A DNA stretch of 64,000 bases from Herbihabitans rhizosphaerae (lineage in GTDB: Bacteria > Actinomycetota > Actinomycetes > Mycobacteriales > Pseudonocardiaceae). The DNA lies in the NCBI RefSeq assembly GCF_004216555.1, contig NZ_SGWQ01000016.1, positions 62,001-126,000 of the forward strand. Reading direction: 5' to 3'. Below, piece by piece: positions 9,373 to 17,859 of this stretch; position 1 is the first letter of the stretch; each line of letters opens with the position of its first letter. A model generated the notes under the pieces. The model was not told the DNA's origin. It searched no databases and saw nothing but the letters and a program-made list of their open reading frames with translations. Both the position numbers and the translations under genes were made by a program.

Positions 9373-9384
9373 GTCGTCAGTTCG

Positions 9385-10260
9385 TCACTTGTCGGTGAAC
9401 TGGGCCGGCGGAGCGGCCGGAATGGTGTAGCCCTCCGCGCCGGCGAAGTGCTTCTCCATCAGCTTCTTCCACTCGCCGGTGTCCTGAAGCTTCTTCAGTG
9501 CGTTGTAGATCGCCGTCTTGGCCTCGGCGTCCTTCAGCGACAGGCCGATACCGATGTTCTCGGTGGTGAACGGCCGACCGACCACCTTGTACTTGCCGGG
9601 GTTCGCCTTCGCGTAGCCGGCGAGGATCGTGTTGTCGGTGGTGGCCGCGTCGAGCAGGCCGGAGTCGATGCCGGTGAGGCACTCGGAGTAGGTGGTGTAC
9701 TCCTGCAGCTGCACGGTCTTGGCGTACTTGTCGGCGACCGACTGTGCCGACGTCGAGCCCTTCACCGAGCAGAGCTTCTTGCCGTTCAGCTTCTCCGGGT
9801 CGGTGATGTCCGTGCGGCCGGCCTTGACCAGAAGATCCTGGCCGGGCTGGTAGTACGGGCCGACGAAGGCGACACGCTTGCGGCGGGCGTCGCTCATCGA
9901 GTACGAGGCGGAGACGAAGTCGACCTCGTTCTTCTCGATGAGGTTCTCGCGCTCGGGCGTCTTCGCCTCCTTCCAGGTGATGCCGCTCTCCTCGACGCCG
10001 AGTTCCTTGGCGATGTACCGGGCCACGTCGACGTCGAAGCCCTCGTACTTGCCGTCCGGCGTCTTCAGACCGATGCCGGGCTGGTCGTACTTGATGCCGA
10101 TGGTGAGCTTCTTGTCGTTCTTCGCCTTGGCCACGATCCCGCCACTGGCGCCGGAGTTGCCGCTGTTGCCGCTGTCGGCATTGCGGTCGCCACACGCGGT
10201 GACGGCGAGCGCCAGCGCGGCCGCGACCGCGCCGACACGGGCCACACGGTTGATTCGCAT
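9385..10260 (-). CDS. gluB: Amino-acid ABC transporter substrate-binding lipoprotein GluB
   Basis: The ATG at 10260 has AAAGGGA upstream and gives 291 residues; the longer frame is rejected. The lipoprotein signal ends in LAVTAC with Cys23 as lipid anchor. The mature part is a family-3 solute-binding fold: KLTIGIKYDQPGIGLKTPDGKYEGFDVDVARYIAKELG, then the ENLIEKNEVDFVSASYSMSDARRKRVAFVGPYY signature. It binds the ligand outside the membrane and delivers it to GluCD. Glutamate or a similar acidic or polar amino acid is likely. Confidence 0.92.
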   Translation of the reverse strand: MRINRVARVGAVAAALALAVTACGDRNADSGNSGNSGASGGIVAKAKNDKKLTIGIKYDQPGIGLKTPDGKYEGFDVDVARYIAKELGVEESGITWKEAKTPERENLIEKNEVDFVSASYSMSDARRKRVAFVGPYYQPGQDLLVKAGRTDITDPEKLNGKKLCSVKGSTSAQSVADKYAKTVQLQEYTTYSECLTGIDSGLLDAATTDNTILAGYAKANPGKYKVVGRPFTTENIGIGLSLKDAEAKTAIYNALKKLQDTGEWKKLMEKHFAGAEGYTIPAAPPAQFTDK

Positions 10261-10317
10261 TGTTGTCCCTTTCCGATAGCCAGCCCGCGTCCTCCGACAC
10301 CCGGCGGGCATTTCCAC

Positions 10318-11073
10318 TCAGTGAGTCAGAATCTTGCCGAGGAAGTCCTTCGCGCGGTCGGATTTCGGCGCGGTGAAGAACACGTCGGGCGTGGAGTCCT
10401 CGACGATCTCGCCATCGGACATGAAAACCACCCGATTGGCGGCGCGTCGCGCGAAACCCATCTCGTGGGTCACGACGAGCATCGTCATGCCCTCCTTGGC
10501 GAGGTTGGTCATCACGTCGAGCACTTCCTGGACCATCTCCGGGTCCAGCGCCGAGGTCGGCTCGTCGAACAGCATCACCTTCGGCTTCATCGCGAGCGCC
10601 CTGGCGATCGCGGCGCGCTGCTGCTGGCCACCGGAAAGCTGCGCCGGGTACTTCTCCGCTTGGTCGGTGATGCCGACCCGCTCAAGCAGGCCCATCGCGT
10701 GCTGGCGCGCCTCGCCCTTGTTCATCTTGCGCACCTTCACCGGCGCAAGCGCGACGTTGTCCGCGATCGTCTTGTGCGCGAACAGGTTGAACTGCTGGAA
10801 CACCATGCCGACGTCGGCGCGCAAGCCGGCCAGCGCCTTGCCCTCGGCGGGCAGCGGCTTGCCGTCGACCTCGATGACGCCCTGGTTGATCGGCTCGAGG
10901 CGGTTGATCGCGCGACAGAGCGTCGACTTGCCGGAGCCGGACGGCCCGAGCACGACGACGACCTGGCCGGCGGGAACCTCGATGTTGATGTCCTTGAGGA
11001 CGTGCAGATCACCGAAGAACTTGTCCACACCTTCCATCCGGATCATCGGTGGTGCGGGTGTCGCTGCGGTCAT
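10318..11073 (-). CDS. gluA: Amino-acid ABC transporter ATP-binding protein GluA
   Basis: The 251-residue ATPase of the polar amino-acid uptake family has Walker [10 protein letters not shown] (43-51), a Q-loop, the signature [16 protein letters not shown], Walker [13 protein letters not shown] and the switch His in [16 protein letters not shown] lies just upstream of the ATG. It is the first gene of the operon; transcription must begin in the 257-base gap shared with the divergent EspC-like gene. No regulator gene is adjacent. Confidence 0.95.
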   Translation of the reverse strand: MTAATPAPPMIRMEGVDKFFGDLHVLKDINIEVPAGQVVVVLGPSGSGKSTLCRAINRLEPINQGVIEVDGKPLPAEGKALAGLRADVGMVFQQFNLFAHKTIADNVALAPVKVRKMNKGEARQHAMGLLERVGITDQAEKYPAQLSGGQQQRAAIARALAMKPKVMLFDEPTSALDPEMVQEVLDVMTNLAKEGMTMLVVTHEMGFARRAANRVVFMSDGEIVEDSTPDVFFTAPKSDRAKDFLGKILTH

Positions 11074-11330
11074 CGATCCTCCCCAGGATCAGTCGTCACA
11101 ACGTCGGGCGGGAGCGAAGTGAGCACGTTGATGGCGGAAACTTAGGTGCCAGCCGCCCGTCAGTCCAGGCGATCAGGCAACACTTAGGATTGCAACTCTG
11201 TCACACCCGGGCCACGACTGATCATGGGATCGCCGAATTCGCGGGAGCAACTGTTTCACGATCGGCGGAACCGGCCGCCCTTGTCGGCACTCTGACACGC
11301 TGACGTTGCAGGCGGTGACGAGGGGATGCG

Positions 11331-11663
11331 ATGAGTCCCAAGGGAAGCTCGCGAGACGGCTTCGAGATCGACAAGAAGGGCCTCGACGGCCTCGCCGACG
11401 ACGTGCACGAGGACGCCGGCCGCGTTCGCGGCTACGTCAAGACGATGCGCGGCATGCAGTGCCCGTCGCAGGAGTTGCTCGGCGAGTACGGGGACGTGGC
11501 CGGCGCGTACGGCAAGTTCCTCGAGGCCTGGACCAGCGAGCTGACCGTCACCGCGGGGGCGATGGACGAGGTCGAGGTCGGGTTCCGCAAGTCCGCGGGC
11601 ACCTACAAGGCGATCGACACGCACCACGCGGACAACTACGACCGCGGCATGCGGCCCAGGTAG
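11331..11663 (+). CDS. EspC-like (WXG100-related) type VII secretion-associated protein
   Basis: The 110-residue helical protein resembles the ESX EspC/DUF2580 group: an opening DGFEIDKKGLDGLADDVHEDAGRVRGYV, a central GEYGDVAGAYGKFLEAWTSEL turn, and a last helix ending SAGTYKAIDTHHADNY. Such proteins form hairpins that pair with larger substrates for ESX secretion. GAGGGG precedes the ATG. The next gene starts 5 bases after its stop, so it is probably the secretion partner of that peptidase-like protein. No ESX machinery (EccC, EccD, MycP) is in this window. Confidence 0.75.
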   Translation: MSPKGSSRDGFEIDKKGLDGLADDVHEDAGRVRGYVKTMRGMQCPSQELLGEYGDVAGAYGKFLEAWTSELTVTAGAMDEVEVGFRKSAGTYKAIDTHHADNYDRGMRPR

Positions 11664-11668
11664 GGGAC

Positions 11669-13159
11669 ATGGCACCGAATCGAGAAGCCCTGAAGAAGTG
11701 GCGCGCGCTGGTGTCGAGCGACGGGCTGGTCGGCCTGATGTCGGTCGAGACGGCCATCGACGCGTTCCTGTCCGCGGAGCGGCCCAAGGGTGAACCCGCG
11801 GTCCTGCGCGACATGGCGAAGGCCTACGCCAAGATCGCCTCGGACGCGGACCGGCTGTCGGTCGACGTCGAGGCGGTCGCGAAGAAGCGGCTGCCCGAGG
11901 TGTGGCGCGGCCAGGCCGCGGAGAACGCGTCGGACGTGGTCACCGCCGTCGGCCACGAGCTGGACCACACGGTCACCGTCAACAAGAAGGCCAGTGCCGA
12001 GCTGGACAAGCTGGCCACCGCGATCCAGACGGCGCAGACGATGCACGGCAACGCGCAGGACCCGCTGCACCGCGCCAAGCACGAGGTCGGCGATGCCGGC
12101 TTCTTCGACTTCGACAAGCGCAAGCGGGCCCGTGACATCGCGCTGCCCGGCATGGACCAGATGCTCGCCGGGATCGAGAAGGCCAAGCTCGCCGGGGAGG
12201 CGGCCGGCCGCCAGTTCACCGACTTCGCCAACCAGGCCACGGCGAGCAAGATGAACAGCGGCCACCTGTCCAACTCCGAGCGGCTGGTGCTGTCCCAGGC
12301 CGCGGTGCCGGGCGGGCCGCACGACGCGAACCTGATCCTCAGTGCCACCGAGGCGCAGCGCGCCAGCCAGCGACTCGACCAGTTGCCGCCGGGGGAGCGC
12401 GCCCGGTTCGAGGGGCTGCTGGCCAACGCGAAGTCGCCGGAGGAGAAGGCGTACCTGATGAGTGCGCTGGCCGCCGGTCACCCGATCGACAAGGTGGAGA
12501 ACTTCGGCAAGCAGATCAACGGTCGCAGTCCGGAGTGGCTGCGTGACCACCTGCAGCCGATCTACCAGCGGACCGGGCCGAACGGCAAGGTCGAGCCGGT
12601 CATGTACGGCAAGCAGCAGTGGAGCCAGGAGGGCGGCACCTGCGTGTCGATGTCCACGCTGGCCGCGCGCGCCCAGGTGGACCCGCTGTACTCGATGTAC
12701 CTGACCACCGGCGGTAACCCGGACGACCCGAACCAGACCAGTCCGGAGGCGTTCGAGCGCCGGCTGCGGGCCGAGGAGCAGCGGCTGCACAACGACCCGG
12801 ACACCGATTGGGTCGGCAAGCCCGACCAGGAGCTCGGGCCGGCGACCGGCGTGGACTACGAGCGGCACGACCTGACCGACTCCAGCCCGGACCAGAAGCG
12901 CGAACTGGTCGACGAGGTCACCAGGGCGGTCGACGAGGGCAAGCCGGTGCCGCTGCAGGTGGACGGCCCGCCGGACGCCAACGGCGATGTCGCCTACCAC
13001 CAGATGATGATCATCGGACACCAGGACGGGATGCTGCAGATCTACAACCCGTGGGGCACCACCTCGTGGGTCAGCGTGGACGACTTCGTCAACGGGAACA
13101 TGAGCCACGCCTCCGACGGCCGCATGCCCAATGTCGAAGGCGTGCACATCCCCAAGTAG
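11669..13159 (+). CDS. Putative type VII secreted papain-like cysteine peptidase, paralog A
   Basis: The product has 496 residues. The N-terminal part (about 1-200) is helical with a WXG-like turn (EVWRGQAAENASDVV, residues 77-91), as in ESX substrates. The C-terminal part (about 310-496) has a papain-like order of candidate active residues: Gln320 and Cys325 in QEGGTC, His444 in YHQMMIIGH, Asn460 in IYNPWG. There is no classical signal peptide. It is closely similar over its full length to the protein at 14307. It is coupled to the EspC-like gene, with GGGG before the ATG. Function as an antibacterial or envelope-active effector is inferred; catalytic activity is untested. Confidence 0.72.
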   Translation: MAPNREALKKWRALVSSDGLVGLMSVETAIDAFLSAERPKGEPAVLRDMAKAYAKIASDADRLSVDVEAVAKKRLPEVWRGQAAENASDVVTAVGHELDHTVTVNKKASAELDKLATAIQTAQTMHGNAQDPLHRAKHEVGDAGFFDFDKRKRARDIALPGMDQMLAGIEKAKLAGEAAGRQFTDFANQATASKMNSGHLSNSERLVLSQAAVPGGPHDANLILSATEAQRASQRLDQLPPGERARFEGLLANAKSPEEKAYLMSALAAGHPIDKVENFGKQINGRSPEWLRDHLQPIYQRTGPNGKVEPVMYGKQQWSQEGGTCVSMSTLAARAQVDPLYSMYLTTGGNPDDPNQTSPEAFERRLRAEEQRLHNDPDTDWVGKPDQELGPATGVDYERHDLTDSSPDQKRELVDEVTRAVDEGKPVPLQVDGPPDANGDVAYHQMMIIGHQDGMLQIYNPWGTTSWVSVDDFVNGNMSHASDGRMPNVEGVHIPK

Positions 13160-13621
13160 GTGTCCACAATGGACGGTCGAGACCCTGAGGTGCGTGACGA
13201 GATGACCAGCCACACCAGCAAGACCGACGCCGAGCTGGCCCAGCTCGACCTGCCGAGCCTGGTGCGCGAGGGGCTCGCCGAGGCCGATGCGGAGAGCCCC
13301 GTGCGCAAGGAGCTGTTCGGCGAGGGCGCGGTGGCCGGCGCGGTCCTGCTGGACCGGGTCGACACGCAGCCGAGGTCGGTGAGCTTCCTGGCGCCGATCG
13401 CCCGCAGCGGTGGCGCCCGCTACGTCGCCGACCTGCCCGAGCCGCTGCCCACGCCGGCGCAGACCGAGATCATCCGGCCGTGGCTGACCGCGGCGGCGGA
13501 CACGGTCAGCGGGTCCGACGGCGACGAGCAACTCGCGCGGTGGCTCGAGGCGGTGGCGGCGATCCTGGCGGTGCGCATCGGCACCCGCGACGGCACCACC
13601 AGCAACCAGCCTCATTCCTGA
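13160..13621 (+). CDS. Unknown acidic protein downstream of the peptidase-like gene
   Basis: The product has up to 153 residues from the GTG touching the previous stop; inner starts at 13169 (ATG) and 13202 (ATG) are also possible and GAGG before the last one is acceptable. It is acidic and helical with no signal peptide or known domain. Its 5' end overlaps a GTCCACAATGGAC palindrome (13162-13174). By position it could be a chaperone for, or immunity protein against, the preceding product, but the paralog at 14307 has no such companion. It ends at a very long hairpin. Confidence 0.6.
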   Translation: MSTMDGRDPEVRDEMTSHTSKTDAELAQLDLPSLVREGLAEADAESPVRKELFGEGAVAGAVLLDRVDTQPRSVSFLAPIARSGGARYVADLPEPLPTPAQTEIIRPWLTAAADTVSGSDGDEQLARWLEAVAAILAVRIGTRDGTTSNQPHS

Positions 13622-13628
13622 GTACTGC

Positions 13629-13698
13629 GGGTCGAGCCCGCTGAACCCGTTAGCTGGCCTAACGGGTTCAGCGGGCTCGACCCGTTAGCGCGGCTAAC
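13629..13698. terminator. Very strong tandem hairpin terminator
   Basis: A perfect 25-base stem (13629-13653 with 13659-13683, loop CTGGC) is followed at once by a second small stem GTTAGC-GCG-GCTAAC (13684-13698). It lies between the unknown plus-strand gene and the convergent chagasin-like lipoprotein gene, insulating them from read-through on both strands. Confidence 0.88.
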
Positions 13699-13750
13699 GA
13701 CAAGCCGGGGCGCAGTGTCGGGTAGTGGTGGTCGGGGCGGCGCGCCGAAT

Positions 13751-14200
13751 TCAGGACACGTCGATCCGCAGCAGATGGGTCGTCGACTCCGCCTGGTCTT
13801 GCGGCGAGTCGCAGCCGCGGAAGCAGTTGAACAGCTCGGCGGTCGTGCTGCCCTTCTCCTTGGCGGTGAACACGAAGAACACCCGACCACCCTGGCCTGG
13901 CATCGGCTTCTGGCCCGGCTCGGCGTCGGACACGAACTCGCCCTTGCCGCCCTCGGCGATCCGTGGGTCGGGCGCGCGGCGAACGGACCACCGGTCGCCG
14001 ACCGAGGCGTTGGACCGCACCACGACGCTGAACTTCTCGCCCGGCTTGACCGTGATCGCCTGCGTCGGCGTGAACTCGGTGCCGAACTTGGACGCCGGGG
14101 GAGCCGGCGCGGGTGACTCGCCGTCCGAGCCGCCCGAGCACCCGGCGGCGAGCAGCGTGACGGCGCACGTGGCGACCAGCGTGCTGACGGTGCGCGGCAC
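13751..14200 (-). CDS. Lipoprotein resembling chagasin (I42) cysteine-peptidase inhibitors
   Basis: The GTG at 14200 (GGAGAA upstream) gives 149 residues with lipobox LLAAGC (Cys21). The mature domain follows the chagasin layout: VKPGEKFSVVV, then SNASVGDRW (63-71) where inhibitors carry the NPTTGYxW loop, then the GxGG loop as GQGG (102-105) before RVFFVFTAKEKGSTTAELF, ending with a CFRGC loop (126-130). Known members block papain-family peptidases by inserting these loops. The gene lies between two papain-like proteins and is divergent from the second, so an immunity role is a strong inference. The first loop is degenerate, so the call is moderate. Confidence 0.62.
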   Translation of the reverse strand: MPRTVSTLVATCAVTLLAAGCSGGSDGESPAPAPPASKFGTEFTPTQAITVKPGEKFSVVVRSNASVGDRWSVRRAPDPRIAEGGKGEFVSDAEPGQKPMPGQGGRVFFVFTAKEKGSTTAELFNCFRGCDSPQDQAESTTHLLRIDVS

Positions 14201-14306
14201 AGTGTTCTCCGATTCGCTCGAGCAACCACGTTGATCGTCCGGGGAACCAGTCGACCACACACAGCCTCTCAGCCCGGAGCCGGTCGGACCCCTCGAGGAG
14301 CACATC

Positions 14307-15830
14307 GTGTCACCAAACCGCGAAGAACTCGGGAAATGGCGCGCACTCGCCGACACCGGGGGAGTCCTCGGCATCACGTCGCTGCCGGACGCGATCGATG
14401 CGTTCCTCGGCACCCCGGCACCCAAGGGCAACCCGGCGACCCTGCGCACGATGGCCGGCGAGTACCGCAAGATCGCCACCGACGCGGACCGGACGCAGGC
14501 CGACACCGACAAGCTCGCCACGCAGTGGCTGCCCGAGGTGTGGCGCGGTGAGGCTGCGTGTAATGCGACCGACGTGGTGACCGCGGTGGCGCACGAACTC
14601 GACCACACCGTCGACGTGTACAACAAGGCCGGCGGCGAGCTGGACAAGCTCGCGGCCTCTGTGGAGGACGCGCAGCGCAAGCACGCCGGCTCGCGGGATC
14701 CCTTGCACCGCGCGAAGAACGAGCTGGGCGACGACTTCGACTGGGCCCGCTACGAACGCGCCCGCACGATCGCGCTGCCCGGCATGGACGCCGTGCTCGC
14801 CGGCATCGACACGGCGAAGTCCGCCGAGGAGACGGCCGCCCGCCAATTCACCGACTACAGCACCCAGGCGCGGGCCAACCAGCTCGGCAGCGGCCACCTG
14901 TCCGACTCCGAGCGGCTGGTGCTGTCCCAGGCCGCGGTGCCGGGCGGCCCGCACGCGGACAATCTGATCCTGAGCCACAACGAGGCGGCGCGCGCCAACA
15001 GCCGGCTCGACGAGCTGCCGGCCGGCGAGCGCGCGCGGTTCGAGGCGCTGCTCGACAACGCGAAGTCGCCGGAGGAGAAGGCGTACCTGATGAAGGCGCT
15101 GGCCGCCGGTCACCCGATCGACAAGGTGGAGCAGTTCGGCGGGCAGATCAACGGCCGCGACCCGGTCTGGCTGCGCGACCACCTCACCCCGGTGTACACG
15201 CCCGACGGCGACCGCAAGCCGGGCGAGGAGACCGAGGTGACCTACGGGTGCAGCACCACGCAGTGGGAGCAGGACGGCCCGACCTGCGTGGCGTCCTCGA
15301 CGGTCACCGCGCGGGCCATGACCGACCCGCTGTACTCGATGTACCTGACCACCGGCGGGCACCCGGACGACCCGGCCCAGACCTGCCCGGACGCGTTCAA
15401 CCGGCGCCTGGAGGCCGAGCAGCGGCGGGTCTACGACGACAACCGGCCCTGGTACGCGGACAACCCCGAGTGGGCCGGCGGCTACGACGGCATGAAGCGC
15501 GACGAGGGCCTCGAGGCCGCCAACGAGGAGATCGGCCCGCCGACCGGCATCGAGTACGAGCACCGCGAGCTGGAGGACGCCGGCGACCGGCGCGACGTGC
15601 TGGACGAGGTGGAGCGCGCGGTCGACGAGGGCAAACCGGTGCCCGTGCAGGTCACCGGCGACGACGGCGGCCACCAGATGATGATCGTCGGCCACGAGGG
15701 CGACATGCTGCAGATCTACAACCCGTGGGGCGAGCTGGTGTGGGTCACCGAGGACCAGTTCGTCAACGGCGGCATGGACGCGGCCGCCGACGGCCTGCCC
15801 AATACCGACGGGGTGCACATTCCCAAGTAG
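14307..15830 (+). CDS. Putative type VII secreted papain-like cysteine peptidase, paralog B
   Basis: The 507-residue product starts at GTG with GAGGAG at 14295-14300. It is a full-length paralog of the protein at 11669: the same N-terminal helices with W79-R-G81, the same middle (LSDSERLVLSQAAVPGGPH) and the same C-terminal candidate residues Gln322/Cys327 (QDGPTC), His456 (HQMMIVGH) and Asn472 (IYNPWG). An insertion near residues 376-402 and extra cysteines (85, 315, 360) set it apart. It is transcribed divergently from the chagasin-like gene across a 106-base gap, which would allow co-regulation of effector and inhibitor. Confidence 0.72.
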   Translation: MSPNREELGKWRALADTGGVLGITSLPDAIDAFLGTPAPKGNPATLRTMAGEYRKIATDADRTQADTDKLATQWLPEVWRGEAACNATDVVTAVAHELDHTVDVYNKAGGELDKLAASVEDAQRKHAGSRDPLHRAKNELGDDFDWARYERARTIALPGMDAVLAGIDTAKSAEETAARQFTDYSTQARANQLGSGHLSDSERLVLSQAAVPGGPHADNLILSHNEAARANSRLDELPAGERARFEALLDNAKSPEEKAYLMKALAAGHPIDKVEQFGGQINGRDPVWLRDHLTPVYTPDGDRKPGEETEVTYGCSTTQWEQDGPTCVASSTVTARAMTDPLYSMYLTTGGHPDDPAQTCPDAFNRRLEAEQRRVYDDNRPWYADNPEWAGGYDGMKRDEGLEAANEEIGPPTGIEYEHRELEDAGDRRDVLDEVERAVDEGKPVPVQVTGDDGGHQMMIVGHEGDMLQIYNPWGELVWVTEDQFVNGGMDAAADGLPNTDGVHIPK

Positions 15831-15850
15831 CGCGGTTCTACCCTTGAGGC

Positions 15851-17341
15851 ATGAGCCGGAGTTATCAGATTCGCACGTTCGGGTGTCAGATGAACGTGCA
15901 CGACTCCGAGCGCCTGGCCGGTCTGCTCGAGGACGCCGGCTACGCGCCCGTCACCGGCGACGCCGCGCCCGACGTGGTCGTGCTCAACACCTGCGCGGTG
16001 CGGGAGAACGCGGACAACAAGCTCTACGGCAACCTCGGGCACCTGCGTCCGTCGAAGTCGGCGAACCCGGACCTGCAGATCGCCGTCGGCGGGTGCCTCG
16101 CGCAGAAGGACCGCGGCGAGATCGTGAAGCGCGCGCCCTGGGTGGACGTCGTGTTCGGCACGCACAACATCGGCTCGCTGCCCACGCTGCTGGAGCGCGC
16201 CCGGCACAACGCCGAGGCGCAGGTGGAGATCCTCGACTCGCTGGAGACGTTCCCGTCCACGCTGCCGGCCAAGCGCGACTCGGCGCACTCCGGCTGGGTG
16301 TCGATCTCCGTGGGGTGCAACAACACCTGCACGTTCTGCATCGTGCCGTCGCTGCGCGGCAAGGAGAAGGACCGCCGGCCGGGCGACGTGCTCGCCGAGG
16401 TCCAGGCGCTGGTGGACGAGGGCGTGCTGGAGGTGACGCTGCTCGGGCAGAACGTCAACTCCTACGGCGTGGAGTTCGGCGACCGGTTCGCGTTCGGCAA
16501 GCTGCTGCGCGCGGCCGGCGAGATCGACGGGCTGGAGCGGGTGCGGTTCACCTCGCCGCATCCGAAGGACTTCACCGACGATGTGATCGAGGCGATGGCG
16601 CAGACGCAGAACGTGTGCCACCAACTGCACATGCCGCTGCAGTCCGGCTCGGACACGGTGCTGCGGGACATGCGCCGCTCGTACCGGTCCGCGCGCTTTC
16701 TGTCCATTGTGGACAAGGTGCGCGCGGCGATGCCGGACGCGGCGATCACCACCGACATCATCGTCGGGTTCCCCGGCGAGACCGAGGAGGACTTCCAGTC
16801 CACTTTGGACGTCGTGCGGCAGGCGCGGTTCTCCGGCGCGTTCACCTTCCAGTACTCCAAGCGGCCCGGCACACCGGCCGCCACGATGGCCGATCAACTG
16901 CCGAAAGCCGTTGTGCAGGAACGGTTCGAGCGGCTGGTGGAGTTGCAGGAGTCGATCTCCTGGGAGTTGAACAAGGAGATCGTCGGCCGCACCGTGGAGG
17001 TGCTCGTCGGTGCGGGCGAGGGCCGCAAGGACGCCGACACGCGACGGATGAGCGGGCGCGGGCGGGACGGCCGGCTGGTGCACTTCACGCCGACGGGCGA
17101 CGCCGTGGAGGGCTCGGTGCGGCCCGGCGACATCGTGCACGCGACGGTCACCTACGCCGCGCCGCACCACCTGGTGGCCGACGGCCCGGTGGTCGCGCAC
17201 CGGCGCACGCGCGCGGGGGACAACGCGGAGGCGGGCGTGCGGCCGAAGACCCCCGGGGTGACCCTCGGGCTGCCGTCGTTCGGCGCGCCCCCGACGACAC
17301 CCCAGACTGTGCCGGCGGCGAACGGATGTGGTGCCCAGTGA
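15851..17341 (+). CDS. miaB: tRNA-2-methylthio-N6-dimethylallyladenosine synthase (MiaB)
   Basis: The 496-residue radical-SAM enzyme adds the methylthio group to i6A37 of tRNAs. Three parts are visible: an N-terminal MTTase domain with cluster cysteines (FGCQMN, Cys12; [15 protein letters not shown]), a radical SAM core with CNNTCTFC, and a C-terminal TRAM domain (about 385-445) followed by a low-complexity tail. It acts on the product of MiaA, encoded at 25385. The stop overlaps the GTG of the next gene (GTGA). Two GTCCA-N3-TGGAC palindromes lie inside it (16702-16714 and 16798-16810). Confidence 0.97.
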   Translation: MSRSYQIRTFGCQMNVHDSERLAGLLEDAGYAPVTGDAAPDVVVLNTCAVRENADNKLYGNLGHLRPSKSANPDLQIAVGGCLAQKDRGEIVKRAPWVDVVFGTHNIGSLPTLLERARHNAEAQVEILDSLETFPSTLPAKRDSAHSGWVSISVGCNNTCTFCIVPSLRGKEKDRRPGDVLAEVQALVDEGVLEVTLLGQNVNSYGVEFGDRFAFGKLLRAAGEIDGLERVRFTSPHPKDFTDDVIEAMAQTQNVCHQLHMPLQSGSDTVLRDMRRSYRSARFLSIVDKVRAAMPDAAITTDIIVGFPGETEEDFQSTLDVVRQARFSGAFTFQYSKRPGTPAATMADQLPKAVVQERFERLVELQESISWELNKEIVGRTVEVLVGAGEGRKDADTRRMSGRGRDGRLVHFTPTGDAVEGSVRPGDIVHATVTYAAPHHLVADGPVVAHRRTRAGDNAEAGVRPKTPGVTLGLPSFGAPPTTPQTVPAANGCGAQ

Positions 17342-17859
17342 GCGGGGAGGCCGCGGTGGACGGCGATCGGGAGCCGCCGGAGATCGCCGAGCTGCGCGAG
17401 GAGATCGACGCCGTCGAGCGCCGGTCGGCGCGGCACGTCGAGCTGGGCGGCCGCGCGGTGGTGATCGCCACCGCCGTGCTGGTGCTGCTGGTCGGCCTGT
17501 CGCTGCAATGGCTGAACGGTTCGAGCGGCTGGGAAGTACTGCTGGGCCAGGGCGACAGCGGCGGCAAGGCCGGCGTGGTGCCCCGGCTGTTCGCGGCGAC
17601 CGCGACCGGCTTCGGCGTGCTCGGGTCCATGCTCGCGCTGATCACCCGGCGCTGGGCGCTGACCTGGGTGTGCGCGCTGGGCGGGTGGTTCGCGTCCGTG
17701 GACGGCGTGCTGGCCATCTGGACCCGCCAGTCCTCCAGCGGCGCGGGCGCCTCCGGTCCCGGCATCGGGTTGATCATCGCCGAGATCGCCATGGTGCTGA
17801 TCGCGACCTGCTGGTTCCGCACCGCCTGGTCCACCGCCTACCCTCGGCGGGCCGACTAG
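17338..17859 (+). CDS. Conserved actinobacterial membrane protein after miaB
   Basis: The product has 173 residues from the GTG overlapping the miaB stop; an in-frame ATG at 17326 is an alternative. An N-terminal charged helix (about 10-36, [21 protein letters not shown], possibly coiled coil) is followed by four membrane segments. A membrane protein at this place is conserved in mycobacteria (the Rv2732c position, from memory). No catalytic motif is seen and the role is unknown. Its 3' end overlaps the convergent beta-propeller gene by 4 bases. Confidence 0.8.
   Translation: MSGEAAVDGDREPPEIAELREEIDAVERRSARHVELGGRAVVIATAVLVLLVGLSLQWLNGSSGWEVLLGQGDSGGKAGVVPRLFAATATGFGVLGSMLALITRRWALTWVCALGGWFASVDGVLAIWTRQSSSGAGASGPGIGLIIAEIAMVLIATCWFRTAWSTAYPRRAD

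Noticed and set aside
13160-13621. The 153-residue protein as a second chagasin-like inhibitor
   Set aside because: It has no GxGG or NPTTGY-like loop, no signal or lipobox, and is helical rather than beta-rich.
11331-15830. A full ESX secretion locus
   Set aside because: No EccB, EccC, EccD, EccE or mycosin gene is in the window; only substrate-like proteins are present.
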